The notes below the pieces were generated by a model, which was given only the letters and a program-made list of their open reading frames with translations, ran no database searches and was not told the DNA's origin. A program made the translations under genes and the position numbers. Of a stretch of 22,277 nucleotides of DNA, positions 6,403 to 14,133 are shown piece by piece; position 1 is the stretch's first letter; the number at the start of each line of letters is the position of its first letter. This stretch comes from Erythrobacter sp. (lineage in GTDB: Bacteria; Pseudomonadota; Alphaproteobacteria; Sphingomonadales; Sphingomonadaceae), in NCBI GenBank assembly GCA_002695185.1, contig NZOF01000146.1:1-22277 (forward strand), in the 5' to 3' direction.

Positions 6403-8318
6403 CAGCGCGCCTCCTTCCTTCCGGCCCGCTTACCTCCGGCAGCGAGCTGGAGCGGCGCGTTCTGGTCCAGCTTTGACCATTCCCGCTTCAGGGCCTGAAA
6501 CTCCTTCTTCGCGCCGGTGTCCGTCAGGACCTTGTCCCACCCCGCGGCCGCCCATGGACCGAGCTGGCCCGTCGGCAGTTCGGCGAGGAGGCGAACGGTC
6601 GGTGTCTGCAAGAACGGCGCAATCCGGCACAGTTCGATGAGGCCGTCGACGCCCGCGGGCTTCCTCCGAAGCTCTGTTGTGGCCCTGACCCTTGATGAGA
6701 CGACATCGAAGATCGGCTCGATCTCACCAGGCGTGAGTTTCGCGATTTCGATCGCAGCCGCTCTGGCACCAAGTGTGCTGCCGCAGAGCTTCTCGATCCA
6801 ATCCTCCTTAAGTGCGAGGCCGGAACCTGCCGTAAACAGGGCCTTCCGATCGCGCGACACGAACAAGTACGGCCGGAGATCTTCGCCCGTGAGCGCCGGC
6901 GTCATCGCGCCCCAACGCCGGACCCATTCACCGGCGACATGCTCCTCCACGACGGGCGCTTCATCCGCCTTCTGGGCGGCCCCCTTTGTGTCCTTCTCCG
7001 AGGCCGCATCGGTTGCGACCAGACCGGCTTCGAGGGCATCGATGGTCTTCGAATTTCCGCTAACGGCGGCCTCGGCTTCGATGCGCTCGAAGAAATCGTC
7101 CTTGAAACGTTCGGCGAGCATGAGTTTGGCGAGGACCGCCGGGTTTACATCGTCGCGGATGCCACGCGCCTCAGCTATTGCGAGTCGCAGGTTCAGTGTG
7201 TTGAGGAACCGTTTTATCTGGCGGGGATTCCCGTGTGCGCCCTCGGCGAGCGGCAGCGCCAGTTGGTCGGCAAGTATGAGAGCGTTCTCGACCTCGGGTG
7301 AAATCGCACCGAGGTCGTCATCGATGGCACCGCGGCTCAGTCCGCGCCCGTCCCAAGGGCGTCTTAGCGCCTCGCGCCCCAGTGCGAGCAGCCGCGCGAA
7401 TTCTGGTGATCCCGGCGGGAATGATCGTCCGGCCACCAAGAGCGTTAGATAGATCTTTGTCTCGACATATCCCAATGGCGGGAGCCGGAAGGGGACCTGG
7501 ATCAGCTTTTCGAGATAGTTCCGAGCGTAGGTCGACGGTCCAGTCGAAAGCGGAAGGTCGGGGAAGTGAGTCCGAACGGCGTACTCGATCATGCCCTCGT
7601 CGGCGGCGATCACGAAGGCAGCCCCGGGAACGAACAGGAAGAGCCGGATGGCCTCGAGCGTCTCGATAGCGGTCGCGGGAAGGCATCGGTCGAGATCGTC
7701 GACCACGACGACGAGCCGGTCGATGTCCGCGGCCCCGAGCAGTTCCTCAAACTCCTGTCGGAACGCGTGAATGTGTGCGGGAAGGGTTTCGACATCTGCT
7801 TCGGCCAGACAGTCGGTGACCCCCTTAACAAAGCCGGTGACGTCTTCAACCGTCATATCGGTCCCGTCGGCCAGAAGTTTTTTGCCTGCACCGATCAGGC
7901 CGCCGAGCATGTCGGGTGACGGAATCCCCGTGAGCCCGGTCAAAGCCAATCCGCCGGCCTTCGAAGCGACCTTCATGAGATCGACGCGCTTGAGGAGCCG
8001 TATCGCGGCGTCCTTCACCTTGGTGGTTGTCGCCCGGTCGCGAAGCAATTTTTCGACGATCGTTTCGATGACGACTGTTTTAGCGTCTTCCATGCCCTGG
8101 AACAGCCAGCCGTTGAACCGGACGACCGACGTCCTTTCGTCGTCCTCGAAGGCTTGTTCCAGCATGAGGAGCACGCTCGACTTGCCAGCGCCCCAATCCC
8201 CGTGAACACCGATGGTCAGCGGCTCGTCGCCGGCGTCCAGGATGACACGCGCGACCGTCGCCGAGACGGCCTCGGAATAGATCATGTCGGTCGCTGTCTC
8301 ATTATCCGGGATTATCAT
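6402..8318 (-). CDS. qatA: QatA: KAP-family P-loop NTPase of the Qat defence system
   Basis: The 638-residue protein is a KAP NTPase. The Walker A loop is GDWGAGKSS (residues 40-48) after the strand LTIGVHG. Walker B is RLVVVVDDLDRC (201-212), followed by the family's FLFVPGAAFVIAADE sensor-like region. Between the two motifs lies the usual KAP insertion (about 100-180), which here includes a moderately hydrophobic helix (GLALTGLTGIPS) but no clear transmembrane pair. Residues 430-460 are a charged linker before a helical C-terminal domain. A reasonable AAGTGAG site precedes the ATG at 8316-8318. It is the first gene of qatABCD and probably the sensor or regulatory ATPase. A 141-bp gap separates it from the Mrr-like gene, so a promoter of its own is possible, though I could not identify one. 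Confidence 0.9.
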   Translation of the reverse strand: MIIPDNETATDMIYSEAVSATVARVILDAGDEPLTIGVHGDWGAGKSSVLLMLEQAFEDDERTSVVRFNGWLFQGMEDAKTVVIETIVEKLLRDRATTTKVKDAAIRLLKRVDLMKVASKAGGLALTGLTGIPSPDMLGGLIGAGKKLLADGTDMTVEDVTGFVKGVTDCLAEADVETLPAHIHAFRQEFEELLGAADIDRLVVVVDDLDRCLPATAIETLEAIRLFLFVPGAAFVIAADEGMIEYAVRTHFPDLPLSTGPSTYARNYLEKLIQVPFRLPPLGYVETKIYLTLLVAGRSFPPGSPEFARLLALGREALRRPWDGRGLSRGAIDDDLGAISPEVENALILADQLALPLAEGAHGNPRQIKRFLNTLNLRLAIAEARGIRDDVNPAVLAKLMLAERFKDDFFERIEAEAAVSGNSKTIDALEAGLVATDAASEKDTKGAAQKADEAPVVEEHVAGEWVRRWGAMTPALTGEDLRPYLFVSRDRKALFTAGSGLALKEDWIEKLCGSTLGARAAAIEIAKLTPGEIEPIFDVVSSRVRATTELRRKPAGVDGLIELCRIAPFLQTPTVRLLAELPTGQLGPWAAAGWDKVLTDTGAKKEFQALKREWSKLDQNAPLQLAAGGKRAGRKEAR

Positions 8319-8459
8319 CTGATCTCACTTCGCCGTTCTGAAATTTGGTTTTCGTTGGTCCAATTAGTTCTCAAGAATCGGCTTCTGTTCGTTGTCTCGT
8401 TGCGTCCAATCTGGCTGACCGATCCGCTTTTCGAGGCTTTGGGGGGTGCTTCCAGACGA

Positions 8460-9365
8460 TCATCTGAGCTCCCTCACCGGCACAAAAGCGCGGTTGGTCT
8501 CCGCCGCCCGACGTAATTTCTCCTCCAGGATTTCGACCAAGGACAGGCGGTTTTGAACCACCTCGTGCAGATCGAGCCCGTCGGCGCAGATGATATTCGT
8601 GCGGCGACCGGAGCCGAACGCCTTCAAACCGTCGTCGGAGAAACCCGAATTGCTTATGAAGAGGCCCCGGGACCAAGTCGCCTTTCCGGCGACCTTGCCG
8701 GCGAAGGTCAGGAGGTCCGATTGACCGGTCTTGCCGGCGTGCCATTTGGCCTCGACGAGATACGTCTCTCCGTACAGCTTGAAGCTTCCGTCGATCTGCT
8801 CGCCGACCAGTTTGAAGGGGCTACGGGGCGTCAGCCCGTAGGCATCGAAAAGATCGGTCAGAAACCGCTCGTATTCGTAGCCCCTCCGCTGCGGCGGTAA
8901 CTCGTATAGCCCGATAAGTCTTTGCGAGAGACCCTTTGCGACCTCGTCGGTGGGCCGGGTGTCGTCCGGCCGCGCGGAATCCTCTCGCCGCGCGTGCGGC
9001 TGGTGCAGGGAGTTCAGGAAATCCGGTTGGTTCAGTTGAGGTATCTTGATGGATAGCCGCAAGAGAATCTCGTTCAGCCTTATGACCTCGTCGCGCGTCA
9101 GCGGCTCGCCCCTCCCACGCCGCCAGGTCATGGATTGCCGCACAATTGCGAGGATGAGCGAGCCAAACTTGTGCCGTCGATGGCCGAGCATCGCTGAAAG
9201 GAGATGGACGATCGCGGGGCGTTTGCTTCCTGCGTCCCAGAAGTCTTCACATTGCACTGTCGCCGCGGCGACCGGGAAGGCGGTGCGAGAGTTGCCGCTC
9301 CCCGGCAGGAAGTTGTAAAGGAGGTCGGCGAGATCCTCCACGGATTGTTCCTCCAACAGGTTCAT
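8460..9365 (-). CDS. Mrr-like restriction endonuclease (PD-(D/E)xK)
   Basis: A 301-residue protein of two parts. Residues 1-120 form a helical domain (QSVEDLADLLYNFLPGSGN..., AIVHLLSAMLGHRR..., LTRDEVIRLNEILLRLSIKIP) of unknown function, followed by a charged linker (about 121-145). Residues 155-270 are an Mrr-type nuclease domain: helix RGYEYERFLTDLF with E166, then VGEQIDGSF with D192, then YLVEAKWH with E205 and K207, then GLFISNSGFSDDGLKAF. All expected catalytic residues are present. GGAGG lies 6 nt before the ATG. Mrr-type enzymes usually cut modified or foreign DNA; specificity cannot be read here. It stands alone without a methyltransferase, between abiE and qatABCD on the same strand, so it is either an independent type IV-like defence gene or a Qat accessory. 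Confidence 0.85.
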   Translation of the reverse strand: MNLLEEQSVEDLADLLYNFLPGSGNSRTAFPVAAATVQCEDFWDAGSKRPAIVHLLSAMLGHRRHKFGSLILAIVRQSMTWRRGRGEPLTRDEVIRLNEILLRLSIKIPQLNQPDFLNSLHQPHARREDSARPDDTRPTDEVAKGLSQRLIGLYELPPQRRGYEYERFLTDLFDAYGLTPRSPFKLVGEQIDGSFKLYGETYLVEAKWHAGKTGQSDLLTFAGKVAGKATWSRGLFISNSGFSDDGLKAFGSGRRTNIICADGLDLHEVVQNRLSLVEILEEKLRRAAETNRAFVPVRELR

Positions 9366-9435
9366 CTGAACCTCCGCGACCCGGAGCGCAGCACGGCGGC
9401 CCGACCTTCGATGTTGCGGTTGCGAGTGTCGTCGC

Positions 9436-10299
9436 TCACCAGTCTATCCCCAATCTCTCTTTGGCCTCCGGAGTCCTCGCCCATGCATCGCCGGGGATCT
9501 CACCAATTAGTTTTTCGAAGATGTCTCGAACGGCGTACCCGGTCGCATCGTCGTTGATGCTCGCAGCCGAGTCCGCGGACAACAACGGTCGCAGATCCAT
9601 CAGAAGGTTGCCCCTCGCGAGTTTCGCGAGCATCCGCTCCTCGGCCTGTGCGCGTGAGATCGGCGTGTCGCCGTCGGCGAGGTATTGCGTGAACAGTTCG
9701 ACGACGCGGGGGTAATCGAGTCCGCTGAAAACTTCGAGCCCATGCGCCAGATCGTACAGGTCTCTGCCCTTGTCCCTTTGAAGCAGCGCGCGCAATTTGG
9801 TCGCCAGCATCTCCTCGTTCGAGAATGTAGGTATCGTCGAAGCACCCGAGAACCAGGGGTTCTCGACGGCGAACGGCGCCATCAGGACGGGATCGTAGGC
9901 ATTGACCTCACGCGTGTTGACTTCCAGCTTCAGGCGGATTGGGTGCTCGCCGCCATCCTCCGCCCGGACCCGGAAGCGGAACTTAGGGGCGACCTGGCTC
10001 TGCTCGAAGCGGGCGGGACCGAGCCACGGCTCGAGGCGTTCTCGCAACCTGTCCAGGATCGGACCGATCGGCCCTGCCGAGGTGCGGACAAGATCGATAT
10101 CCTCCGAGTAACGTAGCGGCTCCGGGAAGTGCAGTTTATTGAGGGCGGTTCCACCCCTGAATCGGAGCTCCGATGCGAGGAACGGATCGCCGAATATCTC
10201 CACCAGGGCGCGTGAGATGATCAGGTCTTGCTCGACCTGCCGCCGCTCTGCCCAGGGCGCCGTCTGGCTCCATTCGACGATGTTCTGGGCCGGAATCAT
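9436..10299 (-). CDS. abiEii: AbiEii nucleotidyltransferase toxin
   Basis: The 287-residue protein has the AbiEii/AbiGii nucleotidyltransferase motifs: RFRGGTALNK (residues 46-55), then YSEDIDLVR with D67 and D69 as metal-binding aspartates. Residues 168-184 show the family's KLRALLQRDKGRDLYDL motif. Length is normal for the family (about 280-300). Its ATG overlaps the abiEi stop by ATGA. AbiEii enzymes are the toxin half of a type IV toxin-antitoxin system: they transfer nucleotides, for related enzymes onto tRNA acceptor ends, and stop growth during phage infection (family knowledge). With abiEi it would serve both phage defence and plasmid maintenance. Confidence 0.92.
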   Translation of the reverse strand: MIPAQNIVEWSQTAPWAERRQVEQDLIISRALVEIFGDPFLASELRFRGGTALNKLHFPEPLRYSEDIDLVRTSAGPIGPILDRLRERLEPWLGPARFEQSQVAPKFRFRVRAEDGGEHPIRLKLEVNTREVNAYDPVLMAPFAVENPWFSGASTIPTFSNEEMLATKLRALLQRDKGRDLYDLAHGLEVFSGLDYPRVVELFTQYLADGDTPISRAQAEERMLAKLARGNLLMDLRPLLSADSAASINDDATGYAVRDIFEKLIGEIPGDAWARTPEAKERLGIDW

Positions 10300-11123
10300 T
10301 CATCGACCTCAGGATGTCTTCGTACGACGACCCGCCATCTCTGATCCCGTTCGACCGGATCGGGCGCGAAGAGCGGGTCCCTGGCCTCCGCCCGGTCGAG
10401 CTCCGTCCATGGCGGGTTGCCGCGCGACATCAGCATCTCGTGCATCTTCCGCGTAGTACTGCGGCGATCGAGGACGTCCAGCATATAGCCCAGGCGCTGC
10501 ACGACGGGTTTCTCGAAATGGAGGGAGAGGAGTGCGAGTTGATCGCGGTCGATCTTGGGGCCGAGGTCGGAGAGGACGGTGGCGACGTTGTCGATGCCCG
10601 CCGACGCCTTGCCGTAGCGCATGAGGTCGAGCGCGGTCAGCGCGGGTGATGAGACGGTCATCCGTCCGGTATCCGTCTTGACCTCTTCGATCCCATCAGC
10701 GATCGAGGCCATCTCCTTCCGGTAGTAGAAGACGATGAGGTTGCGTCCAGCACGAATCCTGGGCATGCGCTTGCCGGTCACGACCTGGAACTCCATGACG
10801 GCCTGGTGGGTCGCGCCGTGCAGCTCCGCGGCCTTTAGAAGACCGACGTAGTAGGGTTGCTGCTCCTGCCGCATGAGCGGGTCGATGTACCAGGATGGGG
10901 GCGGCGCCCCCCAGGAGGCGAATTGCGGCGGGACGACGACATAGAATCCCTTGCGCGGACTGATCAGCAGGCCACGCTTCTGGAGACGCTGAGCGGCATC
11001 CAGAAACGCTCCGCGGTTGGTGCCGAGAGCCTCGACGGCCTCTTCCGCATCGAAGACGATCCTGCCCTTCGACTGAAGCTCCGTCACATATTCGGCGAGG
11101 GTCGTGCGCCTCTCATTGATCAT
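10296..11123 (-). CDS. abiEi: AbiEi antitoxin and autorepressor
   Basis: The 275-residue protein has an N-terminal winged-helix region (TLAEYVTELQSKGRIVFDAEEAVEALGTN...LQKRGLLISPRKGFYVVVP). The C-terminal AbiEi domain follows, with PPSWYIDPLM, PYYVGLLKAAELHGATHQ, FQVVTGKR and MTVSSPALTALDLM, all characteristic of the family. A longer version starting with TTG at 11178-11180 is possible. I prefer the ATG at 11121-11123 because the probable promoter and operator (11127-11180) lie directly upstream and would otherwise be inside the gene. No strong ribosome binding site precedes either start. AbiEi proteins represses their own operon by binding inverted repeats, and they counter the toxin without direct complex formation (family knowledge). 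Confidence 0.9.
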   Translation of the reverse strand: MINERRTTLAEYVTELQSKGRIVFDAEEAVEALGTNRGAFLDAAQRLQKRGLLISPRKGFYVVVPPQFASWGAPPPSWYIDPLMRQEQQPYYVGLLKAAELHGATHQAVMEFQVVTGKRMPRIRAGRNLIVFYYRKEMASIADGIEEVKTDTGRMTVSSPALTALDLMRYGKASAGIDNVATVLSDLGPKIDRDQLALLSLHFEKPVVQRLGYMLDVLDRRSTTRKMHEMLMSRGNPPWTELDRAEARDPLFAPDPVERDQRWRVVVRRHPEVDE

Positions 11124-11126
11124 GTA

Positions 11127-11180
11127 TGTAAATCCGCGTCTATCGCGGACTAAGTTACACGATGTTTCCTCCAGAGCCAA
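11127..11180 (-). promoter_or_regulatory. abiE promoter with overlapping operator
   Basis: On the minus strand TTGGCT (11175-11180) and TAACTT (11152-11157) are separated by 17 bp. Immediately downstream, where transcription should start, TCCGCG (11133-11138) and CGCGGA (11144-11149) form a perfect inverted repeat with a 5-bp spacer. It is flanked by the outer pair TGTAA (11127-11131) and TTACA (11155-11159), whose centre is offset by about 2 bp. This is a plausible AbiEi binding site for autoregulation. The geometry is seen; the binding is inferred. Confidence 0.55.
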
Positions 11181-11230
11181 GTCGTGAAGAAACTTCCGCT
11201 CATATTACGGCTTCCCTTACATGAAACTTC

Positions 11231-11863
11231 TCAGGAACGGCCCGGAACTTCGTCTATCGTTCGAGGTGTGCCTTCAAGCTCCAACTCTGGCAGGTCCCGC
11301 AAACTTTGCAGATCGAAGGTCACCAGAAACGTCTCCGTCGTCACGAAGGTATGCGGCGCCCCCGGCCGTGGCGATCGCGGCCCGCTGGCGATCAGATCCT
11401 TGTAGCGCAACCGGGCCAGCAGGTCTCTGCTGACCTCCTTGCCGAAGATGTCGGCCAGCCCCGCCCGGTCGATCGGCTGATGATAGGCGATGGCACAGAG
11501 CACGCCCATCTCCATCTCGGTGAAGGCGAGCGGCTGGTCGCCCAGATCGGCGGCGGCCTTGATGGCATCGGCGAACTGCGGTCGCGTCCGGAGCATCCAG
11601 CCGCCGGCCACCTGGGCCAGCTCGTAGGGACGACCGGTCAACTCGGCCTGGATGTCTTCGATCAGCATCTCGACCGAAGCCCCCTGCCCCACCACGCGCG
11701 CCAGGTCCTCGCGGCCGACCGGCGACGCGCTGGCAAACAGCACCGCCTCGATCCGGCCCATCCATTCGCGCCAGCGCAACTCCTGCGGCAGATCGTCGAG
11801 TTCCCTGTCAAAGACGGCGCCGCCCTCCTCCGCCGGTTTCCGTTTCCTGGTCGCGGCCGTCAT
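11231..11863 (-). CDS. ScpB-like chromosome segregation/condensation protein
   Basis: The 210-residue protein has the two winged-helix units of ScpB. Residues about 35-100 (RIEAVLFASASPVGREDLARVVG... to ELAQVAGGWMLRTRPQFADAI) carry the strong 'IEA.LFAS..P....L' opening. Residues about 115-185 (TEMEMGVLCAIAYHQPIDRAGLADIFGKEVSRDLLARL...) form the second wing. ScpB normally bridges ScpA to the SMC condensin. No scpA or smc gene is visible here. The gene follows a DUF1403 gene on the same strand after a 100-bp gap, a pairing I associate with alphaproteobacterial plasmids. Its job may be plasmid segregation or regulation, but that is inference. Confidence 0.85.
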   Translation of the reverse strand: MTAATRKRKPAEEGGAVFDRELDDLPQELRWREWMGRIEAVLFASASPVGREDLARVVGQGASVEMLIEDIQAELTGRPYELAQVAGGWMLRTRPQFADAIKAAADLGDQPLAFTEMEMGVLCAIAYHQPIDRAGLADIFGKEVSRDLLARLRYKDLIASGPRSPRPGAPHTFVTTETFLVTFDLQSLRDLPELELEGTPRTIDEVPGRS

Positions 11864-11913
11864 GGCGAGTCCTTCAATGATCGCATGGCCAAACCGCGAA
11901 ACCGGTTCCCGTC

Positions 11914-11948
11914 CGCATCATCATTCGGACCAATGGCATTCTGATGCG
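11914..11948. repeat. Inverted repeat between the DUF1403 gene and scpB
   Basis: CGCATCA (11914-11920) and TGATGCG (11942-11948) are perfect inverted arms around a 21-nt spacer, lying in the scpB leader. An AACCGGTT palindrome lies close by. It could be an operator or an mRNA hairpin; there is no T-tract. Confidence 0.35.
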
Positions 11949-11963
11949 AACCGCTGGCAATGC

Positions 11964-12911
11964 TCATAGCCCGTAGAGCCGGAAGGTCGGCCGCCCGGTC
12001 AGTTCCCGGGCCACGCCCAGCTCGACCAGCCGGTCGCAAAACCGCCGCGCGGCCCGAGAGGTCATCGCGATGTTGGTGCCCCGGATGCGCGGCGACAGCA
12101 TCGAGGCCGGCGCCACGGCATCCTCTATGAGGAAAAGATCGACCGCCGCCGCCGATCCTTTTGCCCGCAGTTTCGGCGTCACGGCCCGCAGCGCTGCCGC
12201 GCGGCGGGTCAGATCCCGCGCCAGACGGATCGTCTCCTCGATGCTCTCGAGAATCCGGGCCTGAACCGCCAGCTCCGTCCCCGGAACGTTCGTCACCAAT
12301 TCGCGCAACATGGCTTTTGTGACCCGCCGCGCCGTAATTGGCAGCACCGCCGGCCAGGTCAGCGCTCGCGCCAGGACGAAGTCCGAGAGCAGGCAGGCGA
12401 CCCGCTCCGCCCGGTCGTCGGCCCCGAGAACGGTGAGCAGGACGGCCACGCAGCCGGCCAAGGGTCCATGGGTCCGAGCGCGTTCCTGGCCCGCGGCCAG
12501 CCAAGCGGCCATATCTGCAGCAAAACCCGCGCCAACCAGGTCACTTATCTCACCCGTGCCGCCCGTCCCCAGGCGCACGGCCTCGCGCCAGAAGGCCAGG
12601 AGATCGCCATCCGGCCCCCGCGCCTCTCCGGGCGGCGTCAGGTGCCAGGCGTCGCGGATATCCGCCTCGCGCGCCAGCCTTCCTTCCAGCTTCGAGGTCG
12701 CCGTGGCGGCGCTTAGCGCCAGCCGGTTGGCGAGCAGTTTCAGCGGCACACCGTGCCTGGGATCACCGATCAGCTGGTCGAGTACCGTCAGCGCCGCCCC
12801 CGACCGAAACGCCACGGTTTCAAGGGTTTCGGCATGTCCGGAGGTGACCCCCCCCGGGAGTTGCGGTAGGGTGTTCAGGTCGTCGGAGATCGTGGCGGAC
12901 TGGTATGTCAT
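11964..12911 (-). CDS. DUF1403-family protein
   Basis: The 315-residue, Ala/Leu-rich, mostly helical soluble protein matches what I know of DUF1403: AFRSGAALTVLDQLIGDPRHGVPLKLLANRLALSAATATSKLEGR near the start, AFWREAVRLG in the middle, and a final winged-helix-like segment (TSRAARRFCDRLVELGVARELTGRPTFRLYGL). 'GAAL..LD' followed by 'RLAL.AA......GR' is the recurring family pattern. Its function is unknown. The C-terminal FRLYGL ending and the adjacency to scpB suggest it takes part in a DNA-associated complex. No clear ribosome binding site precedes the ATG at 12909-12911. The transposon is inserted about 145 bp upstream, so its promoter must lie in 12912-13056 or in the transposon end. Confidence 0.75.
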   Translation of the reverse strand: MTYQSATISDDLNTLPQLPGGVTSGHAETLETVAFRSGAALTVLDQLIGDPRHGVPLKLLANRLALSAATATSKLEGRLAREADIRDAWHLTPPGEARGPDGDLLAFWREAVRLGTGGTGEISDLVGAGFAADMAAWLAAGQERARTHGPLAGCVAVLLTVLGADDRAERVACLLSDFVLARALTWPAVLPITARRVTKAMLRELVTNVPGTELAVQARILESIEETIRLARDLTRRAAALRAVTPKLRAKGSAAAVDLFLIEDAVAPASMLSPRIRGTNIAMTSRAARRFCDRLVELGVARELTGRPTFRLYGL

Positions 12912-12988
12912 GCAACAACACTAATCTCTCGCGGCGCTTTCGTCCACAATATGATGTGCAAACCGCCCCACTCTGCGCTTCTGTGATA

Positions 12989-13015
12989 TGTCCAATAAGT
13001 TTGCCTTATCGGACA
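12989..13015. repeat. dif/res-like 27-bp inverted repeat
   Basis: TGTCCAATAAG (12989-12999) and CTTATCGGACA (13005-13015) are inverted arms matching at 10 of 11 positions with a 5-bp spacer (7 bp if the inner G:C pair is not counted). The outer TGTCC and inner ATAA/TTAT resemble both serine-resolvase res subsites (consensus beginning TGTCY..ATA) and Xer/dif-type cores. It lies 41 bp from the transposon end, upstream of the DUF1403 gene. It could be a recombination core or a repressor operator. Confidence 0.5.
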
Positions 13016-13072
13016 TTAAAAGATATGCTCAGCAGCATGTCAAAAAACCACGAGAATGTCGGATGACCGGAA

Positions 13073-13171
13073 TTCATGAGATTCAAGCACTTCCCTGAAA
13101 AACGAACCGGGGTTCATGAGATTCTGGAGCGGTATTCATGAGACTGGATGAGTCGGAATTCGTGAGACTGG
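13073..13171 (+). repeat. Four-copy array of TniA-binding repeats, tniQ-side end
   Basis: Repeats share a core like GGAATTCATGAGACTG. TTCATGAGA occurs at 13073, 13113 and 13135, and TTCGTGAGA at 13159. The spacings are 40, 22 and 24 bp. The inner copies run through the 3' end of tniQ, encoding its last residues. Arrayed terminal repeats are the known binding sites of TniA/TnsB-type transposases. Confidence 0.8.
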
Positions 13172-14133
13172 CGGCGCCTCGATGGCTTTGCAGCGCTCTG
13201 ACGCTCTCTCTCGTCGCGCTGAGCACGCCAGAGCCGGGCTGAGATACGTCTCCTCAACGAGAGAGGCCATGTCGCAAGCGCATCGCGAACACGCGCCTGC
13301 CCGTCCACGTCACTGGCGAGCAACACGTTGATCGCGGAAGCGACAGGGCCCTCTACGATACGACCAATGCCGACCGTCAGCGCGAAACCCTGTAGCAGCG
13401 AGCCCTGCGCCAGAGCGTGTGGGCCGGGACGCACGGGCTTGGCCAGGACCGGCGCGACCTCGTCATACTCGGGAACGACAACCGTCAGCGCCTGGCGGAT
13501 GATCGGCGTCGTGAGGAAGTCATGGTAGTCGCGCCGGGTCTGCAACGACATGCGCGGTTGCTCGGCCAGCGAGGGAGGCGAAGCGCGGCGGTGTCGCGCA
13601 GTCAGGACGGCCAGCATTTCCGGCGCATCCAGAGCCCCCTGCCCCGCACCACGTAGCCAGGCGTCGAGAACGGCGGACCCGGCTTTTGCATGCATTGCCA
13701 AAGCGGCCATCCGAGTGCCACCCATCATCGCGGGCAACGTCGCGCCGGCGGTATCCTGCAAGTCTGCGCCGTGAACCGGGCAGTGAAAAACCCAGGGCAA
13801 TGACATTGACCTCCGGTGCACATCGGCCGGGCAATATGGGCAGTGATGGCGGTTTCCGCGCGCGACCATCATCCGGGCGTCGGGGATGAAATCACAGAAT
13901 GTCATAACCTGAATGGCTTCGACCGAAAGGCCAGTCCGCAGAGCGATCCGAGCCCCCTCCCCTTCCGAAAGACGCCATTCCAGATCGAAGACGTCGCGGC
14001 CCGAGAACCCCAACTCGGCCAGGAACTCCGGGACGGTCATCGCGTAGAACGGCGCCATGCGGGCGATCCAGGAGGACAGGCGTTCGTCAGCCTCGGGTGG
14101 GAACACCACCGGCAGGAGGCCCTGCCCGATCAC
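13114..14133 (-). CDS. tniQ: TniQ transposition targeting protein
   Basis: The 339-residue protein opens with the family pattern LLPVVFPPEADERLSSWIARMAPFY. It continues with GLSVEAIQVMTF and a zinc-binding knuckle with C98, C101, C118 and H121 (HHCPYCPADV... and FHCPVHG). These are hallmarks of TniQ/TnsD proteins, which help choose the target site. The start is GTG (14131-14133), overlapping the tniB stop as GTGA. The C-terminus reads through two of the terminal transposase-binding repeats (SHEFRLIQSHEYRSRIS), an economical overlap of coding and end sequence. In Tn5053 and Tn402, TniQ is required for transposition; here it is the last gene of the operon. Confidence 0.92.
   Translation of the reverse strand: MIGQGLLPVVFPPEADERLSSWIARMAPFYAMTVPEFLAELGFSGRDVFDLEWRLSEGEGARIALRTGLSVEAIQVMTFCDFIPDARMMVARGNRHHCPYCPADVHRRSMSLPWVFHCPVHGADLQDTAGATLPAMMGGTRMAALAMHAKAGSAVLDAWLRGAGQGALDAPEMLAVLTARHRRASPPSLAEQPRMSLQTRRDYHDFLTTPIIRQALTVVVPEYDEVAPVLAKPVRPGPHALAQGSLLQGFALTVGIGRIVEGPVASAINVLLASDVDGQARVRDALATWPLSLRRRISARLWRAQRDERERQSAAKPSRRRQSHEFRLIQSHEYRSRIS

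Noticed and set aside
6517..7452. Long plus-strand ORF of 311 codons inside qatA
   Set aside because: It is antisense to the well-supported KAP NTPase, has a Ser/Arg-rich composition typical of a shadow frame in GC-rich DNA, and shows no domain.
9909..9916. CACGCGTG as a further parS copy inside abiEii
   Set aside because: Only the inner 8 bp match. The flanking TTTG/CAAA needed for the 16-bp palindrome are absent.
11860..12504. Minus-strand ORF of 214 codons overlapping the DUF1403 gene
   Set aside because: Gly/Arg/Ala-rich shadow frame. The DUF1403 frame is longer and matches a family.
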